A stretch of 64,000 nt of DNA from positions 1 to 64,000 of the forward strand of contig NZ_JARGES010000015.1 of assembly GCF_029210365.1 (NCBI RefSeq). Reading direction: 5' to 3'. Of this stretch, positions 17,999 through 26,915 are shown piece by piece (the first letter of the stretch is position 1; every line of letters starts with the position of its first letter). The translations under genes were made by a program, and so were the position numbers. The stretch comes from Mesorhizobium sp. YIM 152430 (GTDB lineage Bacteria; Pseudomonadota; Alphaproteobacteria; Rhizobiales; Rhizobiaceae). The notes beneath the pieces were generated by a model, which saw only the letters and a list, made by a program, of their open reading frames with translations, did no database searches and was not told where the DNA came from.

Positions 17999-18889
17999 TC
18001 ACGATTTTCCACGATCTGGCTGCACCCGTTCCCAGTCCGGGCCGAACTGGTTGCGAAACCACGTTTCCTGTCGCTTGGCATATTGCTTCGTGGCCAGCTT
18101 CGCCCGCGCGATCGCATCGTCGAGGCTCGCCTCGCCGGACAGGAAAGCGGCCAGTTCCGGCACGCCGATCGCCTTCCTGGCAGGCAGTGACGGAGCAAGG
18201 TCGAGCGCCAGGATCGCTCGCACCTCGTCCAGCGCGCCGGAAGCGATCATCCCGTCGAACCGACGATCGATCATGTCGCGAAGGAAGTCGCGACCGGGCG
18301 CCAGCACGATCTTACGGGCCGACTGCGCATCGACCGGAGGCTGCGAACGATCGCCCTGCCAGTCGAGGATCGAGCGGCCGGACGCTTCCACCACTTCGAG
18401 CGCGCGCACGATGCGCTGCCCGTCGCTCGGTCGAAGCCGTTCGGCGGCACGAGGATCGAGCGCGCCCAGTTCCCGGTGCAGCGCCTCGGCGCCCGCGTCG
18501 AGCAAGGCCTGTCGCCATTTTTTGCGGATGGCCGGGGGAATGTCGGGCATCTGCGAAATTCCCTCCGTAAGCGCCCGGAAATAAAGGCCGGTGCCTCCGA
18601 CGAAGATCAGCTTGCGTGCCGCCTCGGGCGATTTCACAAGCGCGTCGACATCGGCAAGCCATTTCGCCACCGAATAGGCAATGGCGGGATCGACATGGCC
18701 GAACAGGCGATGCGGCACGCGCGCCTCTTCATCGGGCATTGGTCGTGCGGTGATCACCCGCAGCACGTCATAGACCTGCATCGAATCGGCATTGACGACG
18801 ATGCCGCCCGCCGCTTCGGCGATCCTGATCGCCAGCCGCGACTTGCCGCTCGCGGTCGGCCCCGCTATCAGGACCGCATTCTTCAGCAC
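17999..18889 (-). CDS. miaA: tRNA dimethylallyltransferase
   Basis: A 296-residue enzyme that transfers the dimethylallyl group to the N6 of A37 in tRNAs reading UNN codons. Walker A GPTASGKS lies near the N-terminus, followed by VNADSMQVYDVL, the DMAPP/tRNA-recognition residues, and FVGGTGLYFRAL. The C-terminus ends with YAKRQETWFRNQ, the family's conserved tRNA-binding segment. I chose GTG 18889 because GGAAGCGGAG precedes it and the Walker motif is then at the usual distance; an upstream in-frame ATG would overlap the divergent serB gene. The two starts are 27 bp apart. Confidence 0.95.
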   Translation of the reverse strand: MLKNAVLIAGPTASGKSRLAIRIAEAAGGIVVNADSMQVYDVLRVITARPMPDEEARVPHRLFGHVDPAIAYSVAKWLADVDALVKSPEAARKLIFVGGTGLYFRALTEGISQMPDIPPAIRKKWRQALLDAGAEALHRELGALDPRAAERLRPSDGQRIVRALEVVEASGRSILDWQGDRSQPPVDAQSARKIVLAPGRDFLRDMIDRRFDGMIASGALDEVRAILALDLAPSLPARKAIGVPELAAFLSGEASLDDAIARAKLATKQYAKRQETWFRNQFGPDWERVQPDRGKS

Positions 18890-18916
18890 GCTCCGCTTCC
18901 TTTCGGAAAGTCCGCC

Positions 18917-19807
18917 ATGTCGCTCATCGCCGTCCTGATTTCGCATCCAGCCGAAAGGGCCGTGACCGTCGATCTAGCGAATAAGGCGGCCAGGGCGGTC
19001 AACGCAAGCACGCCCGTCACATGGCTCGATGACGGGATTGCCTGCGAATTCGCATTCGACCCCGAACCCGGCGCAAAAGATGCGCTGGCGCTCCTGCGCG
19101 AAACGCTGGGCGGCCAGCCGGTGGACGTCGCGGTGCTCGCGCCGGAAAACCGTCGCAAGCGCGTCCTGATCGCCGACATGGATTCCACCATGATCGACCA
19201 GGAATGCATCGACGAACTCGCCGACATGGTCGGCATCAAGGATTATGTCGCGGCCATCACGGCGCGCGCGATGAATGGCGAGATCGCCTTCGAGCCGGCC
19301 CTGCGCGAGCGTGTCGCGCTGCTGCGCGACCTCGACGCCGCGATCATCGACGAGGTCATCGCCGAGCGGATCACGCTCGCCTCGGGCGGCAAGGCGCTCG
19401 TCGCCACCATGAACGCCAATGGCGCGACGACTGCCCTCGTGTCGGGCGGGTTCGAAAGCTTCACGGAAAAAATCGCCACGGCGCTGGGCTTTGCCGAACA
19501 CCGCGCCAACCGGCTTCTGGTCGAAGACGGCAAACTCACCGGAAAGGTCGCCGAACCGATCCTCGGCAAGGAAGCGAAGGCTGCCTCGCTTCTCGATCTG
19601 GCCGCGCGCGCCGCCGTCACGCCGCAGGACGTGCTCGCGGTCGGCGACGGCGCCAACGATCTCGACATGATCCGCATTGCCGGAATGGGCGTCGCGCTTC
19701 ACGCCAAGCCGGCGGTCGCCGCGGAGGCCGGCATCCGCATCGACCATGGCGACCTGACCGCCCTTTTATACCTTCAAGGCTATCGCGGATCGCAATTCGC
19801 CGCCTGA
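18917..19807 (+). CDS. serB: Phosphoserine phosphatase
   Basis: A 296-residue HAD-superfamily enzyme producing L-serine from O-phosphoserine. The nucleophile motif ADMDSTMI has Asp87 and Asp89, motif II is VSGGFESFTE, and the Mg-binding GDGANDLDMI and GMGVALHAKPA follow. An N-terminal ACT-like region (residues 1-75) is present, as in the longer SerB proteins. Divergent from miaA with 27 bp between start codons, an arrangement seen in Brucella and relatives. Confidence 0.96.
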   Translation: MSLIAVLISHPAERAVTVDLANKAARAVNASTPVTWLDDGIACEFAFDPEPGAKDALALLRETLGGQPVDVAVLAPENRRKRVLIADMDSTMIDQECIDELADMVGIKDYVAAITARAMNGEIAFEPALRERVALLRDLDAAIIDEVIAERITLASGGKALVATMNANGATTALVSGGFESFTEKIATALGFAEHRANRLLVEDGKLTGKVAEPILGKEAKAASLLDLAARAAVTPQDVLAVGDGANDLDMIRIAGMGVALHAKPAVAAEAGIRIDHGDLTALLYLQGYRGSQFAA

Positions 19808-19824
19808 AGCGCGAAGCCGGCACG

Positions 19825-19846
19825 AAAAGGGCGGCCGAAGCCGCCC
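19825..19846 (-). terminator. Rho-independent terminator downstream of degP
   Basis: Perfect 7-bp stem GGGCGGC / GCCGCCC with a 4-nt loop, followed on the minus strand by TTTT. It lies 6 bp past the degP stop codon and between convergent serB and degP. Confidence 0.75.
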
Positions 19847-19852
19847 TCCGGA

Positions 19853-21403
19853 TCATTCGATACGCAGCGTGACGAAGCGCAGTTCGCCGGTCGGCGAGGC
19901 GAGCATCAGCAGTGCATTGCGACGTCCCTGCGCCTCGAGGGAGGCGATCCGCTCCTGCACATCGGCCGGCGTCGAGACAGCTTCCTGAGCGATTTCGGTA
20001 ATCACCTCTCCGGCGACTATGTTGCGCTCTGCCGCCTGCGATCCTTCGGCAACCTCCATGATGACGACGCCAGCGATCTCTTCGCCAATACCGAACGATT
20101 CGCGGCTTTCCTCATCCAGTGCGGCAAGTTTCAGACCGAGCACTTCGACCGTCTCGACATCCGCGTCCGGCGTCGCCTCGTCCTCGTTCATCTCGACGCC
20201 GGCTTGCGCCCGGCGCTCGCCATCCTCCAGCCGCCCCAAGGTGACGCGCACCGTCTGTTCCTCGCCGCGCCGGACGATCAGAACGTCGACCTCCTTGCCG
20301 ACCGGGCTTTCGGCGACGACCCGCGGAAGATCGCGCATCGTGCGGACGGGTTTGCCGTCGAAGGACAGGATCACGTCGCCGGGCATGATCGACCCGTCAT
20401 CGACCGGACCGCCCTCGATCACGCCGGCAACGAGCGCGCCGGTCGCGCGATCCATGCCGAGGCTTTCGGCAATGTCGTCCGTGACCGGCTGGATGCGCAC
20501 GCCGAGCCAGCCGCGCCGCGTCTCGCCGAACTCGCGCAACTGGTCGATGACGTTGATGGCAAGCTGGGAGGGGATCGCGAATCCGATGCCGATCGAGCCG
20601 CCGGAAGGCGAGATGATCGCCGTGTTGATGCCGATCACCTTGCCATACATGTCGAAAAGCGGCCCGCCCGAATTGCCGCGATTGATCGCCGCGTCGGTCT
20701 GGATGAAGTCGTCGTAACGGCCGGCATTGATGTCGCGCCCGCGCGCCGAGACGATGCCGAGCGTCACCGAGCCGCCCAGCCCGAACGGATTGCCGATCGC
20801 CATCACCCAGTCGCCGATCCGCGCATCCTGCGAGGCGCCGAATTCGACCGCCGTCAGCTCGCGCAGGGTCGGATCGACCTTGAGCACGGCAAGATCGGTT
20901 TCAGGATCGGCGCCGATCAGTTCGGCCGGCAGCGTTCCGCCATCGGAGAAATTGATCTCGATCTGGTCGGCATCGGTGATGACGTGGTTGTTGGTGATCA
21001 CGATCCCTTCCTCGGCGTCGATGACGAAGCCGGAACCGAGCGACTGCATCGGCCGTGCAGACGGGCCGCCCGGTTGCTGCTGGTCGAAGAACTCGTCGAA
21101 GAATTCCTGGAACGGCGAGCCTTCGGGCAATTGCGGCACCGGCACATTGCGCTGGGTCCGGTTGTTGCGCGTGGCGTTCTGCGATGTCGATATGTTGACG
21201 ACCGCGCCCAGCAATCCTTCGGCCAGGTCGGCAACGGAGGCCGGCCCCTGCTGGCGCGGTTGCGCGCTGCCGGGAGCAGGCTGAGAGTCCGTCTGAGCCT
21301 GCGCGAAGGCCGGCATCGTGGGCGCCGAAAGCCCTGCCATGCCAAGTGCGGCAATCGAAAGTCCGACGGTCAGTTTCCGGCGGATCGAGTTGAGGGTCTT
21401 CAT
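19853..21403 (-). CDS. degP: DegP/HtrA family periplasmic serine protease (Do)
   Basis: A 516-residue protein with an N-terminal signal peptide (cleavage near MPAFA-Q at residue 34). The chymotrypsin-like protease domain carries His140 in VITNNHVIT, Asp170 in PETDLAVLKVD and Ser245 in RGNSGGPLFD. Two PDZ domains follow; the first includes RRGWLGVRIQPVT and the second ends at the C-terminus. The family degrades or refolds damaged envelope proteins. A Gln/Pro-rich insert lies before the catalytic domain. The ATG at 21403 starts the signal peptide. It follows hflKC on the same strand, separated by a terminator, so it is likely transcribed on its own. Confidence 0.95.
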   Translation of the reverse strand: MKTLNSIRRKLTVGLSIAALGMAGLSAPTMPAFAQAQTDSQPAPGSAQPRQQGPASVADLAEGLLGAVVNISTSQNATRNNRTQRNVPVPQLPEGSPFQEFFDEFFDQQQPGGPSARPMQSLGSGFVIDAEEGIVITNNHVITDADQIEINFSDGGTLPAELIGADPETDLAVLKVDPTLRELTAVEFGASQDARIGDWVMAIGNPFGLGGSVTLGIVSARGRDINAGRYDDFIQTDAAINRGNSGGPLFDMYGKVIGINTAIISPSGGSIGIGFAIPSQLAINVIDQLREFGETRRGWLGVRIQPVTDDIAESLGMDRATGALVAGVIEGGPVDDGSIMPGDVILSFDGKPVRTMRDLPRVVAESPVGKEVDVLIVRRGEEQTVRVTLGRLEDGERRAQAGVEMNEDEATPDADVETVEVLGLKLAALDEESRESFGIGEEIAGVVIMEVAEGSQAAERNIVAGEVITEIAQEAVSTPADVQERIASLEAQGRRNALLMLASPTGELRFVTLRIE

Positions 21404-21581
21404 CAGGCACTTTCTCCCAAGGGGCGCGTTCTGCGGCGCATTGATCCGCTCGATTGCGGCGTGTTTGCGGCTCGGGCCGACTTTGCCGATTCTGCGGGCG
21501 ACATGCCGCACAATCGCAATGGCACACGCCGGACGCAAGCCGCTCGCAGGCTCGTCCGGCATTTGTGAAAGGCGCGCGAGC

Positions 21582-21616
21582 AAAAGAAAAGCCCCCGACC
21601 GCGATGCGACCGGGGG
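21582..21616 (-). terminator. Rho-independent terminator of hflKC
   Basis: On the minus strand an 11-bp stem CCCCCGGTCGC / GCGGTCGGGGG (two G-U pairs, 3-nt loop) is followed by CTTTTCTTTT. It begins 27 bp beyond the hflC stop codon. Confidence 0.85.
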
Positions 21617-21643
21617 TCTTCGTTCAAGCCGGGCGACGAGGCG

Positions 21644-22606
21644 TCAGGGCTGCGTTGCGCCGGTCGTGATGTTGGCGCCGGCGGCCGGCGGCGTCGGCGC
21701 CGGAGCGCCCGGCTGCTGCACCTGCGTCCGCCCCATCGGATGGCCGAAGAAACGGAAGAACTGCGAATCGGGCGACAGGACCATCGTCGTCGCATCGCCG
21801 TTCAGGGCCGTCGTATAGGCAGCCATCGAGCGGTAGAATTCGAAGAATTCCGGATCGCGCGTGAAGGCTTCGGCGAAGATGTTGTTTCGCTCGGCCTCGC
21901 CCTCGCCTCGCAGGATCTCCGATTCGCGGCGCGCATCGGCCACGATCTCGACGACCTCGCGATCGGCGCGGGCGCGGATGCGCTGTGCGGCTTCACGGCC
22001 GCGCGCGCGCAGGCGCTCGGCCTCGGCCAGACGCTCGGCCTTCATGCGCTCATAGGTCTGTTGCGAAACCTCGGCGGTCAGGTCCGTCCGGCGAATCCGC
22101 ACATCGGTGATCTCGAGGCCAAGCGACGTCGCGTCCGGGCGAAGCTGGTCGCGAACTTCGCGCATCATCGACGAACGCTCTTCCGACAGTGCGGCCTCGA
22201 AGCCGCGCAGACCGTAAACCCGACGCAAAGAGGCATCGAGACGGGTGCGCAGGCGCTGTTCGGCGAGCGGCACGCTGCCCGACACCGCCTGGCGGAAGCG
22301 TCTCGGATCGGCGATGCGGTAGGCGATGAAGGCATCGACCTCGTAAAACCGGCCGCCGGAGACCTGGACCCGGATGTCGTCCAGATCGAAGCGCATCACG
22401 CGATCCTCGATCATCTGCACGCTGTCGGCCTCGGCGAAACCGAAGGGCAGCTTGAAGTAGAGGCCCGGCTCGGTCTTCACGTCGACGATCTCGCCGAAGC
22501 GCAGCACGATGGCCTGCTGGCGTTCGTTGACGACGAAGAAGGAGGAATAGGCGAGAATCAGAAGCGCCAGGACGACGATGGCAATGATGGGAAGACGGTT
22601 GGCCAT
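21644..22606 (-). CDS. hflC: HflC, membrane protease FtsH modulator
   Basis: A 320-residue SPFH (band 7) protein with one N-terminal membrane anchor (about residues 5-27) and the SPFH domain starting FFVVNERQQAIVLRFGEIV. A coiled, Arg/Glu/Ala-rich segment (about 190-240) follows, as in all HflC proteins. The tail is Pro/Ala-rich. HflK and HflC form a large periplasm-facing cage around FtsH and restrain its proteolysis of membrane proteins. The start codon overlaps the hflK stop (ATGA). Confidence 0.96.
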   Translation of the reverse strand: MANRLPIIAIVVLALLILAYSSFFVVNERQQAIVLRFGEIVDVKTEPGLYFKLPFGFAEADSVQMIEDRVMRFDLDDIRVQVSGGRFYEVDAFIAYRIADPRRFRQAVSGSVPLAEQRLRTRLDASLRRVYGLRGFEAALSEERSSMMREVRDQLRPDATSLGLEITDVRIRRTDLTAEVSQQTYERMKAERLAEAERLRARGREAAQRIRARADREVVEIVADARRESEILRGEGEAERNNIFAEAFTRDPEFFEFYRSMAAYTTALNGDATTMVLSPDSQFFRFFGHPMGRTQVQQPGAPAPTPPAAGANITTGATQP

Positions 22607-23721
22607 CAGTTTGTCCCTCCCTGGGTCGAGGCGTTGCGGCGCGCGTCGAGTTCGGGCAGCGGCAGATAAGGGACCACGCCCTGCCCGCCATTGGTGCCCT
22701 GCTCGACGATCACCTTGTTGGAGGTGCGCAGGACGTTCTCCATCGTTTCGAGGAACAGGCGCTGGCGCGTCACGTCGGGCGCCTTGGCATATTCGTCATA
22801 GACCGAGACGAAGCGCTGCGCCTCGCCTCGCGCTTCCTGCACGACCCGGTTGCGATAGGCGGCGGCTTCTTCGCGGATCTGCGCGGCCTCGCCTCGTGCG
22901 GCACCGAGCTGCTGGTTCGAATACTGGTTCGATTCCTCGACGAAACGGTCCTCGTCCTGCTCGGCGCGCTGCACCTCCTCGAACGCGTCGGCGACTTCGC
23001 GCGGTGGCGCGGCGTCCTCGATCGAAATCGCGTTGATGGCCAGCCCGGCGCCGTATTCGTTGACGGAACTGTCCATGATCTCGCGCACTTCCTCGGCGAT
23101 GCCCTGGCGGTTGTCGCGGAAGATGTCCTGCGCGGGCCTGCGGCCGACCACTTCGCGCATCGCGCTCTCGGCGACCTGGCGCAGCATGTCGTCGGGCGCC
23201 GCGACATTGAACAGATAGGAGCGCGGATCGGCGACCTGATAGGCGACGGAGAATTTCACGTCGACGATATTCTGGTCGCCCGACAGCATCAGCCCGGTGG
23301 AGGTGCCGCTGCGCGGCTCGCCGATCTGGATCAGCTTTTCGGCGACATTGGCCGTCTCGACGGTCTCGACCGGCCACCAGTGGAAATGCAGGCCCGGCTC
23401 GGAAATCTCGTCCTTGGGCTTGCCGAAGCGCAGTTCGACGGCGAGTTCGTCCGGCTGGACCGTGTAGATGGACTGGAACAGCCAGAACGCGGCGAGCGCG
23501 AGCGCGCCGAAACCGAACAACGCCGCATTCGAGCCGCCGCCGCCCGGCAGCGCCTGCTTAAGGCGGTCCTGACCGCGACGGATGATGTCTTCGAGATCGG
23601 GCGGCGTGCCCTGCGGGCCGCTCGGTCCGCGCGGCCCCTGTCCCCAGGGACCGCTGCCGCCGCCATTGCCGCCGCCTCCCCATGGGCCGCCGCTGCCGCC
23701 ACTTTGATTGTTCCAGGGCAT
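22606..23721 (-). CDS. hflK: HflK, membrane protease FtsH modulator
   Basis: A 371-residue SPFH protein. The cytoplasmic N-terminus is Gly/Pro-rich (residues 5-40), followed by a transmembrane helix (about 70-90) and the band 7 domain beginning VQPDELAVELRFGKP. The C-terminal third contains the coiled segment with AAAYRNRVVQEARGEAQRF. It is the partner of HflC. The ATG at 23721 (MPWNNQ) is the conventional HflK start. Its own promoter lies at 23791-23819. Confidence 0.96.
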   Translation of the reverse strand: MPWNNQSGGSGGPWGGGGNGGGSGPWGQGPRGPSGPQGTPPDLEDIIRRGQDRLKQALPGGGGSNAALFGFGALALAAFWLFQSIYTVQPDELAVELRFGKPKDEISEPGLHFHWWPVETVETANVAEKLIQIGEPRSGTSTGLMLSGDQNIVDVKFSVAYQVADPRSYLFNVAAPDDMLRQVAESAMREVVGRRPAQDIFRDNRQGIAEEVREIMDSSVNEYGAGLAINAISIEDAAPPREVADAFEEVQRAEQDEDRFVEESNQYSNQQLGAARGEAAQIREEAAAYRNRVVQEARGEAQRFVSVYDEYAKAPDVTRQRLFLETMENVLRTSNKVIVEQGTNGGQGVVPYLPLPELDARRNASTQGGTN

Positions 23722-23790
23722 GAACTTCCTCTTGTTCCGGAATTGCAACCGTCGCGGCGGAACCTCCGACGCTAATCGACGTTACAAATC

Positions 23791-23819
23791 GTTATAAGGG
23801 TGCAATGTGGCCGTTTCAA
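23791..23819 (-). promoter_or_regulatory. Promoter of hflKC
   Basis: On the minus strand TTGAAA (23814-23819), a 17-bp spacer and TATAAC (23791-23796) precede hflK by about 70 bp. The TTGAAA box preceded by G and the CCCTTATAA -10 region also resemble alphaproteobacterial heat-shock (RpoH) promoters, but the spacing fits sigma70 equally well. Confidence 0.55.
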
Positions 23820-23843
23820 CGCAAACCGGCCCCTGATCGTCCG

Positions 23844-24374
23844 TCAGCGGCCGTTGGTCGCGCTCTTTCGTGAATAGATCGCGTATTCCGTGGCGTGGCT
23901 GTCGCGCTCGCCGGCCGGCACGCGCTCGGATCGCCCCTTCCTCCAGACATCGCGCTCGATGGGGGGAAAGAACGTGTCGCCGTCGATCGAGGCGAGGATA
24001 TGCGTGATGTGCAGCACGCTCGCCAGCGGCATCGAATCGCGGAAAATCTGCCCGCCTCCGATCACGCAGATTTCATCGGGTTTTTCGCCCTTGGCAATCG
24101 CGATCGCCTCCTCCAGCGAATGCGCGACGACAGCGCCCTCATCCGCGAAGTCGGCCTGCCGGGTGATTACGATATTGGTGCGGCCGGGCAGTGGGCGCTT
24201 TGGAAAACTCTCCCACGTCCTGCGCCCCATCACGATCGGCTTGCCGAGCGTCAGCGCCTTGAAGCGGCGCAGATCGGTGGACAGGCGCCACGGCAAATCC
24301 CCGTCTCGCCCGATGACGCCATTCTCGGCGATGGCGACGACCATGGTGATCGGCGGACCGACAGGCTTCGTCAT
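23844..24374 (-). CDS. folA: Dihydrofolate reductase
   Basis: A 176-residue enzyme reducing dihydrofolate with NADPH. Conserved elements are present: AIAENGVIGRDGDLPWRL with the Trp of the active-site loop, the Asp in STDLRRFKALT, IVMGRRTWESFP and EICVIGGGQIF. The ATG at 24374 overlaps the thyA stop codon (ATGA), which couples the two genes of the thymidylate cycle. Confidence 0.97.
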   Translation of the reverse strand: MTKPVGPPITMVVAIAENGVIGRDGDLPWRLSTDLRRFKALTLGKPIVMGRRTWESFPKRPLPGRTNIVITRQADFADEGAVVAHSLEEAIAIAKGEKPDEICVIGGGQIFRDSMPLASVLHITHILASIDGDTFFPPIERDVWRKGRSERVPAGERDSHATEYAIYSRKSATNGR

Positions 24375-25168
24375 CAAACCGCGATCGGCGCCCTGATGGA
24401 AGGCTCCGCTACATAGCCTTCGAGCGCGAAATCCTCGAAGCGGAAATCATAGAGGCTGCGCACGGCCGGATTGAGCCGCATCGTCGGCAAGGCGTGCGGC
24501 TTGCGCTGAAGTTGCGCCCGCGCCTGTTCGAAATGGTTCGAATAAAGATGCGCGTCCCCCAGCGTATGGACGAAATCGCCCGCCTTCAGCCCCGTCACCT
24601 GCGCGATCATCATCGTCAAAAGCGCATAGGACGCGATGTTGAACGGCACGCCGAGGAAGATGTCGGCCGAGCGCTGGTAGAGCTGGCACGACAGCCGTCC
24701 GTTCGCGACGTGGAACTGGAACAGGCAATGACAGGGCGGCAGCGCCATCTGGTCGACCTCGGCCGGGTTCCACGCCGAAACGATCAGCCGCCGCGAATTC
24801 GGATTGGTCCTGATTTCGGAAATGAGGTTCTCGATCTGGTCGATCGACCCGCCATCCGGCTTCGGCCAGGAGCGCCACTGCTTGCCGTAGACGGGGCCGA
24901 GCTCGCCGTTCTCGTCGGCCCACTCGTCCCAGATCGTCACGCCGTTCTCGTTGAGGGTGCGCACATTCGTGTCGCCGGAGACGAACCAGAGCAGTTCGTG
25001 GATGATCGATTTCAGATGCAGCTTCTTGGTGGTGAGAAGCGGAAACCCCTCCTCGAGGTTGAACCGCATCTGATAGCCGAAGACGCCGCGCGTGCCGGTG
25101 CCGGTGCGGTCGCCCCGGTCGACGCCATGGTCGAGGACGTGCTGGAGAAGATCGAGATATTGCCGCAT
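24374..25168 (-). CDS. thyA: Thymidylate synthase
   Basis: A 264-residue ThyA, the same length as the E. coli enzyme. It methylates dUMP with methylene-tetrahydrofolate, yielding dihydrofolate that the next gene product recycles. The catalytic cysteine is Cys146 in [10 protein letters not shown]; the phosphate-binding RTGTG is near the N-terminus and [20 protein letters not shown] is the classic signature. The C-terminus ends in PIAV, close to the usual PVAI. Confidence 0.98.
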   Translation of the reverse strand: MRQYLDLLQHVLDHGVDRGDRTGTGTRGVFGYQMRFNLEEGFPLLTTKKLHLKSIIHELLWFVSGDTNVRTLNENGVTIWDEWADENGELGPVYGKQWRSWPKPDGGSIDQIENLISEIRTNPNSRRLIVSAWNPAEVDQMALPPCHCLFQFHVANGRLSCQLYQRSADIFLGVPFNIASYALLTMMIAQVTGLKAGDFVHTLGDAHLYSNHFEQARAQLQRKPHALPTMRLNPAVRSLYDFRFEDFALEGYVAEPSIRAPIAV

Positions 25169-25240
25169 CGCGTCACCATCTTGGAAATGGCGACACCCTA
25201 GCGCATGGCGTGAGTCGCGCCCACCTCGAATACGCGCTTT

Positions 25241-25552
25241 TCACAGCGCATCGAGCCGTCCGAGTTGCTTCGCCACAAGAAAGTAAAACGTCACCCGCTT
25301 GCGCTCGCCTTGCGTTCCCATGGCAAGATCAGCCATCTCGATGGCGAGTTCGGCGCGCTCGCGGTCGGTGCAGCCGAGCTTCTTGCCGCACCATTTGTCG
25401 CGCAGCCTGGCGATCTGCCTGGCGTCGAGCGCCTTGATGTGGAGCGATTGCGGGTTCTTCAGCGCCACGCCCAGATGCTTGACGATCCGCTCGATCGCCT
25501 CCGCGTCGGCCGTCGGATCGTAGCGGCGGACGTCGGCAAGATGGTCGTCCAT
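25241..25552 (-). CDS. DUF2853 family protein
   Basis: A 103-residue protein starting MDDHLADVRRYDPTADAEAI, the signature of the DUF2853 family, and carrying KHLGVALKN and KWCGKKLGCTD. It is predicted all-helical and cytosolic. Function unknown. It lies upstream of thyA on the same strand and is divergent from the fluoride channel genes. Confidence 0.75.
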   Translation of the reverse strand: MDDHLADVRRYDPTADAEAIERIVKHLGVALKNPQSLHIKALDARQIARLRDKWCGKKLGCTDRERAELAIEMADLAMGTQGERKRVTFYFLVAKQLGRLDAL

Positions 25553-25648
25553 CGACCCGTCTCCCTCACCAGCGCCCCCCCCTCTTGGTTGGCTTCACAA
25601 AACGGCGCTGTCAAGCTAACCCAGGGCGAGGTCGGGAAGGAAGATGCG

Positions 25649-26020
25649 ATGGTCGATGCGATGAGTCTGGCGCTGGTAGTGGCGGGCGGCGCCGCAGGCG
25701 GCGTCGCGCGCGTTACGGTCGCGAGCCTCGTTGCAAGACGTTTGGATCCCGCTTTTCCGTGGGGCACGCTGGTGGTCAACCTGACCGGCGCCTTCCTGAT
25801 CGGCTTGGCGGCCGGGCTGTTCGTGTCGTCGCCCGACGCGAGAATCTGGCAGGTTGCCGTCATCGGCTTTCTGGGCAGCTACACGACCGTTTCTTCCTTC
25901 TCGCTTCAGACCCTGTCGCTGGTTCACGCCGGCAAGCCCGGTCGGGCGCTCGCCAATGTGTTGCTTTCGATCTCGTTCTGTCTTTCCGCCGCCGGGCTCG
26001 GCTTCTGGCTCGCGGCATGA
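25649..26020 (+). CDS. crcB1: Fluoride ion channel subunit FluC/CrcB (first of a pair)
   Basis: A 123-residue membrane protein with four predicted transmembrane helices. CrcB features seen are GGAAGGVARVTVASLV (Gly/Arg motif in helix 1), FPWGTLVVNLTGAFLIG with the conserved Asn, and GFLGSYTTVSSFSLQT with the phenylalanine-box and T/S residues of the fluoride path. The ATG at 25649 is preceded by GGAAGGA. The next gene encodes a second CrcB overlapping by ATGA, so the channel is likely a heterodimer, as in other species with paired genes. Confidence 0.93.
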   Translation: MVDAMSLALVVAGGAAGGVARVTVASLVARRLDPAFPWGTLVVNLTGAFLIGLAAGLFVSSPDARIWQVAVIGFLGSYTTVSSFSLQTLSLVHAGKPGRALANVLLSISFCLSAAGLGFWLAA

Positions 26021-26400
26021 ATGCGCGTCTTCTCATCGCTGTCGCCGTCGGTGCCGGGCTCGGCGCGCTCGCCCGCTACCTCGTCGCGGTCGTCGCCCTG
26101 GCGACGCTGGGCGCCCATTTTCCCTTCGGAACGCTGTCCGCAAATGTCGCCGGCTCCTTCCTCATTGCGCTTCTCGCCCGGCGCGAGGCTGCCGGCGAGA
26201 TCGGCCAGACAGCGAGCGCGTTCTGGCTGGCCGGCGTCTGCGGCGGCTTCACCACCTTTTCGGTGTTCAGCCTCGAAACCCTGTTCTTTCTCGATGCCGG
26301 ACGCCCCGGCATGGCGGCGATCTACGTCGCCGTCTCGCTCGTTCTGTGGCTTGGCGCGGCGGCTCTCGGCTGGCGCATGGGCGCACCGCGCGGGCAATGA
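26017..26400 (+). CDS. crcB2: Fluoride ion channel subunit FluC/CrcB (second of a pair)
   Basis: A 127-residue four-helix protein homologous to the preceding gene, with GAGLGALARYLV, FPFGTLSANVAGSFLIALL and GVCGGFTTFSVFSLET. The last segment is the best-conserved CrcB signature, with GGFTTFS and the Phe residues lining the pore. It overlaps its partner by ATGA. The two proteins differ in that this one carries the canonical GGFTTFSVF while the first has GSYTTVSSF, consistent with subunit specialisation. Confidence 0.95.
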   Translation: MNARLLIAVAVGAGLGALARYLVAVVALATLGAHFPFGTLSANVAGSFLIALLARREAAGEIGQTASAFWLAGVCGGFTTFSVFSLETLFFLDAGRPGMAAIYVAVSLVLWLGAAALGWRMGAPRGQ

Positions 26401-26406
26401 GCCGTC

Positions 26407-26435
26407 TTGCAAAACGGGCCGCAAGAGCCTATCTC
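26407..26435 (+). promoter_or_regulatory. Promoter of tmRNA
   Basis: TTGCAA (26407-26412), an exact 17-bp spacer and TATCTC (26430-26435) lie just after the crcB2 stop codon; the predicted start is about 26442. Confidence 0.6.
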
Positions 26436-26440
26436 TGAAG

Positions 26441-26775
26441 TGCCGTCGCAAGGCGGCTATGGTGCTAAACCGACTGTGCAATAGATGGACCGGACGCGGT
26501 TTCGAAACCGCCACCTCCACCAGGAACCCGCCCGCGCGACACGTCATGTCGGACGGGCTGCTGATGGGGGTGAAATGGGATCGACGGACGTTGAAAGACA
26601 GTACGCTGTACCCGGCATTGTACCACCGTCATCGGGCTACAATAGTAGTTGCAAACGACAACTATGCGGAAGCACGTCTCGCCGCTTAATGCGGTGCGAT
26701 AGCTTCAAATCAAGTCCTATGGGTTCGCACCTTTAGGCGGGGTTCGGAGGTACCTGGCAACAGAAACCTCCACTT
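26441..26775 (+). ncRNA. ssrA: tmRNA, circularly permuted two-piece form
   Basis: The acceptor piece comes first: a T-arm hairpin (GCGGT...ACCGC) then CACCTCC-A-CCA ending at 26522. An intervening segment of about 43 nt is removed, and the coding piece begins with GGGGGTG (26566-26572), which pairs with CACCTCC to rebuild a 7-bp acceptor stem. The tag reading frame starts at the resume codon GCA (26651) and encodes ANDNYAEARLAA before TAA (26687-26689). The coding piece ends near a hairpin GGAGGT...ACCTCC around 26747-26773 carrying CCTGGCAACAG, conserved in alphaproteobacterial tmRNAs. tmRNA rescues stalled ribosomes and tags the product for ClpXP. The exact 5' and 3' ends are estimates. Confidence 0.95.
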
Positions 26776-26915
26776 CTCCTCTTTTCCGGCCCCTCTGTCC
26801 TCGCCGCCGCGCCCTCGCGTCCGTTCGATGGCTTCGATCGCGGTGAATCCGGTTTACCTCGGCACGAAGCTTGACTACACCATGAACGAAACGATTCAGG
26901 ACGCGCAGGCGAACA

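Noticed and set aside
25553-25648. Possible fluoride riboswitch before the crcB pair.
   Set aside because: I could not find the conserved crcB-motif core; a covariance-model search would settle this.
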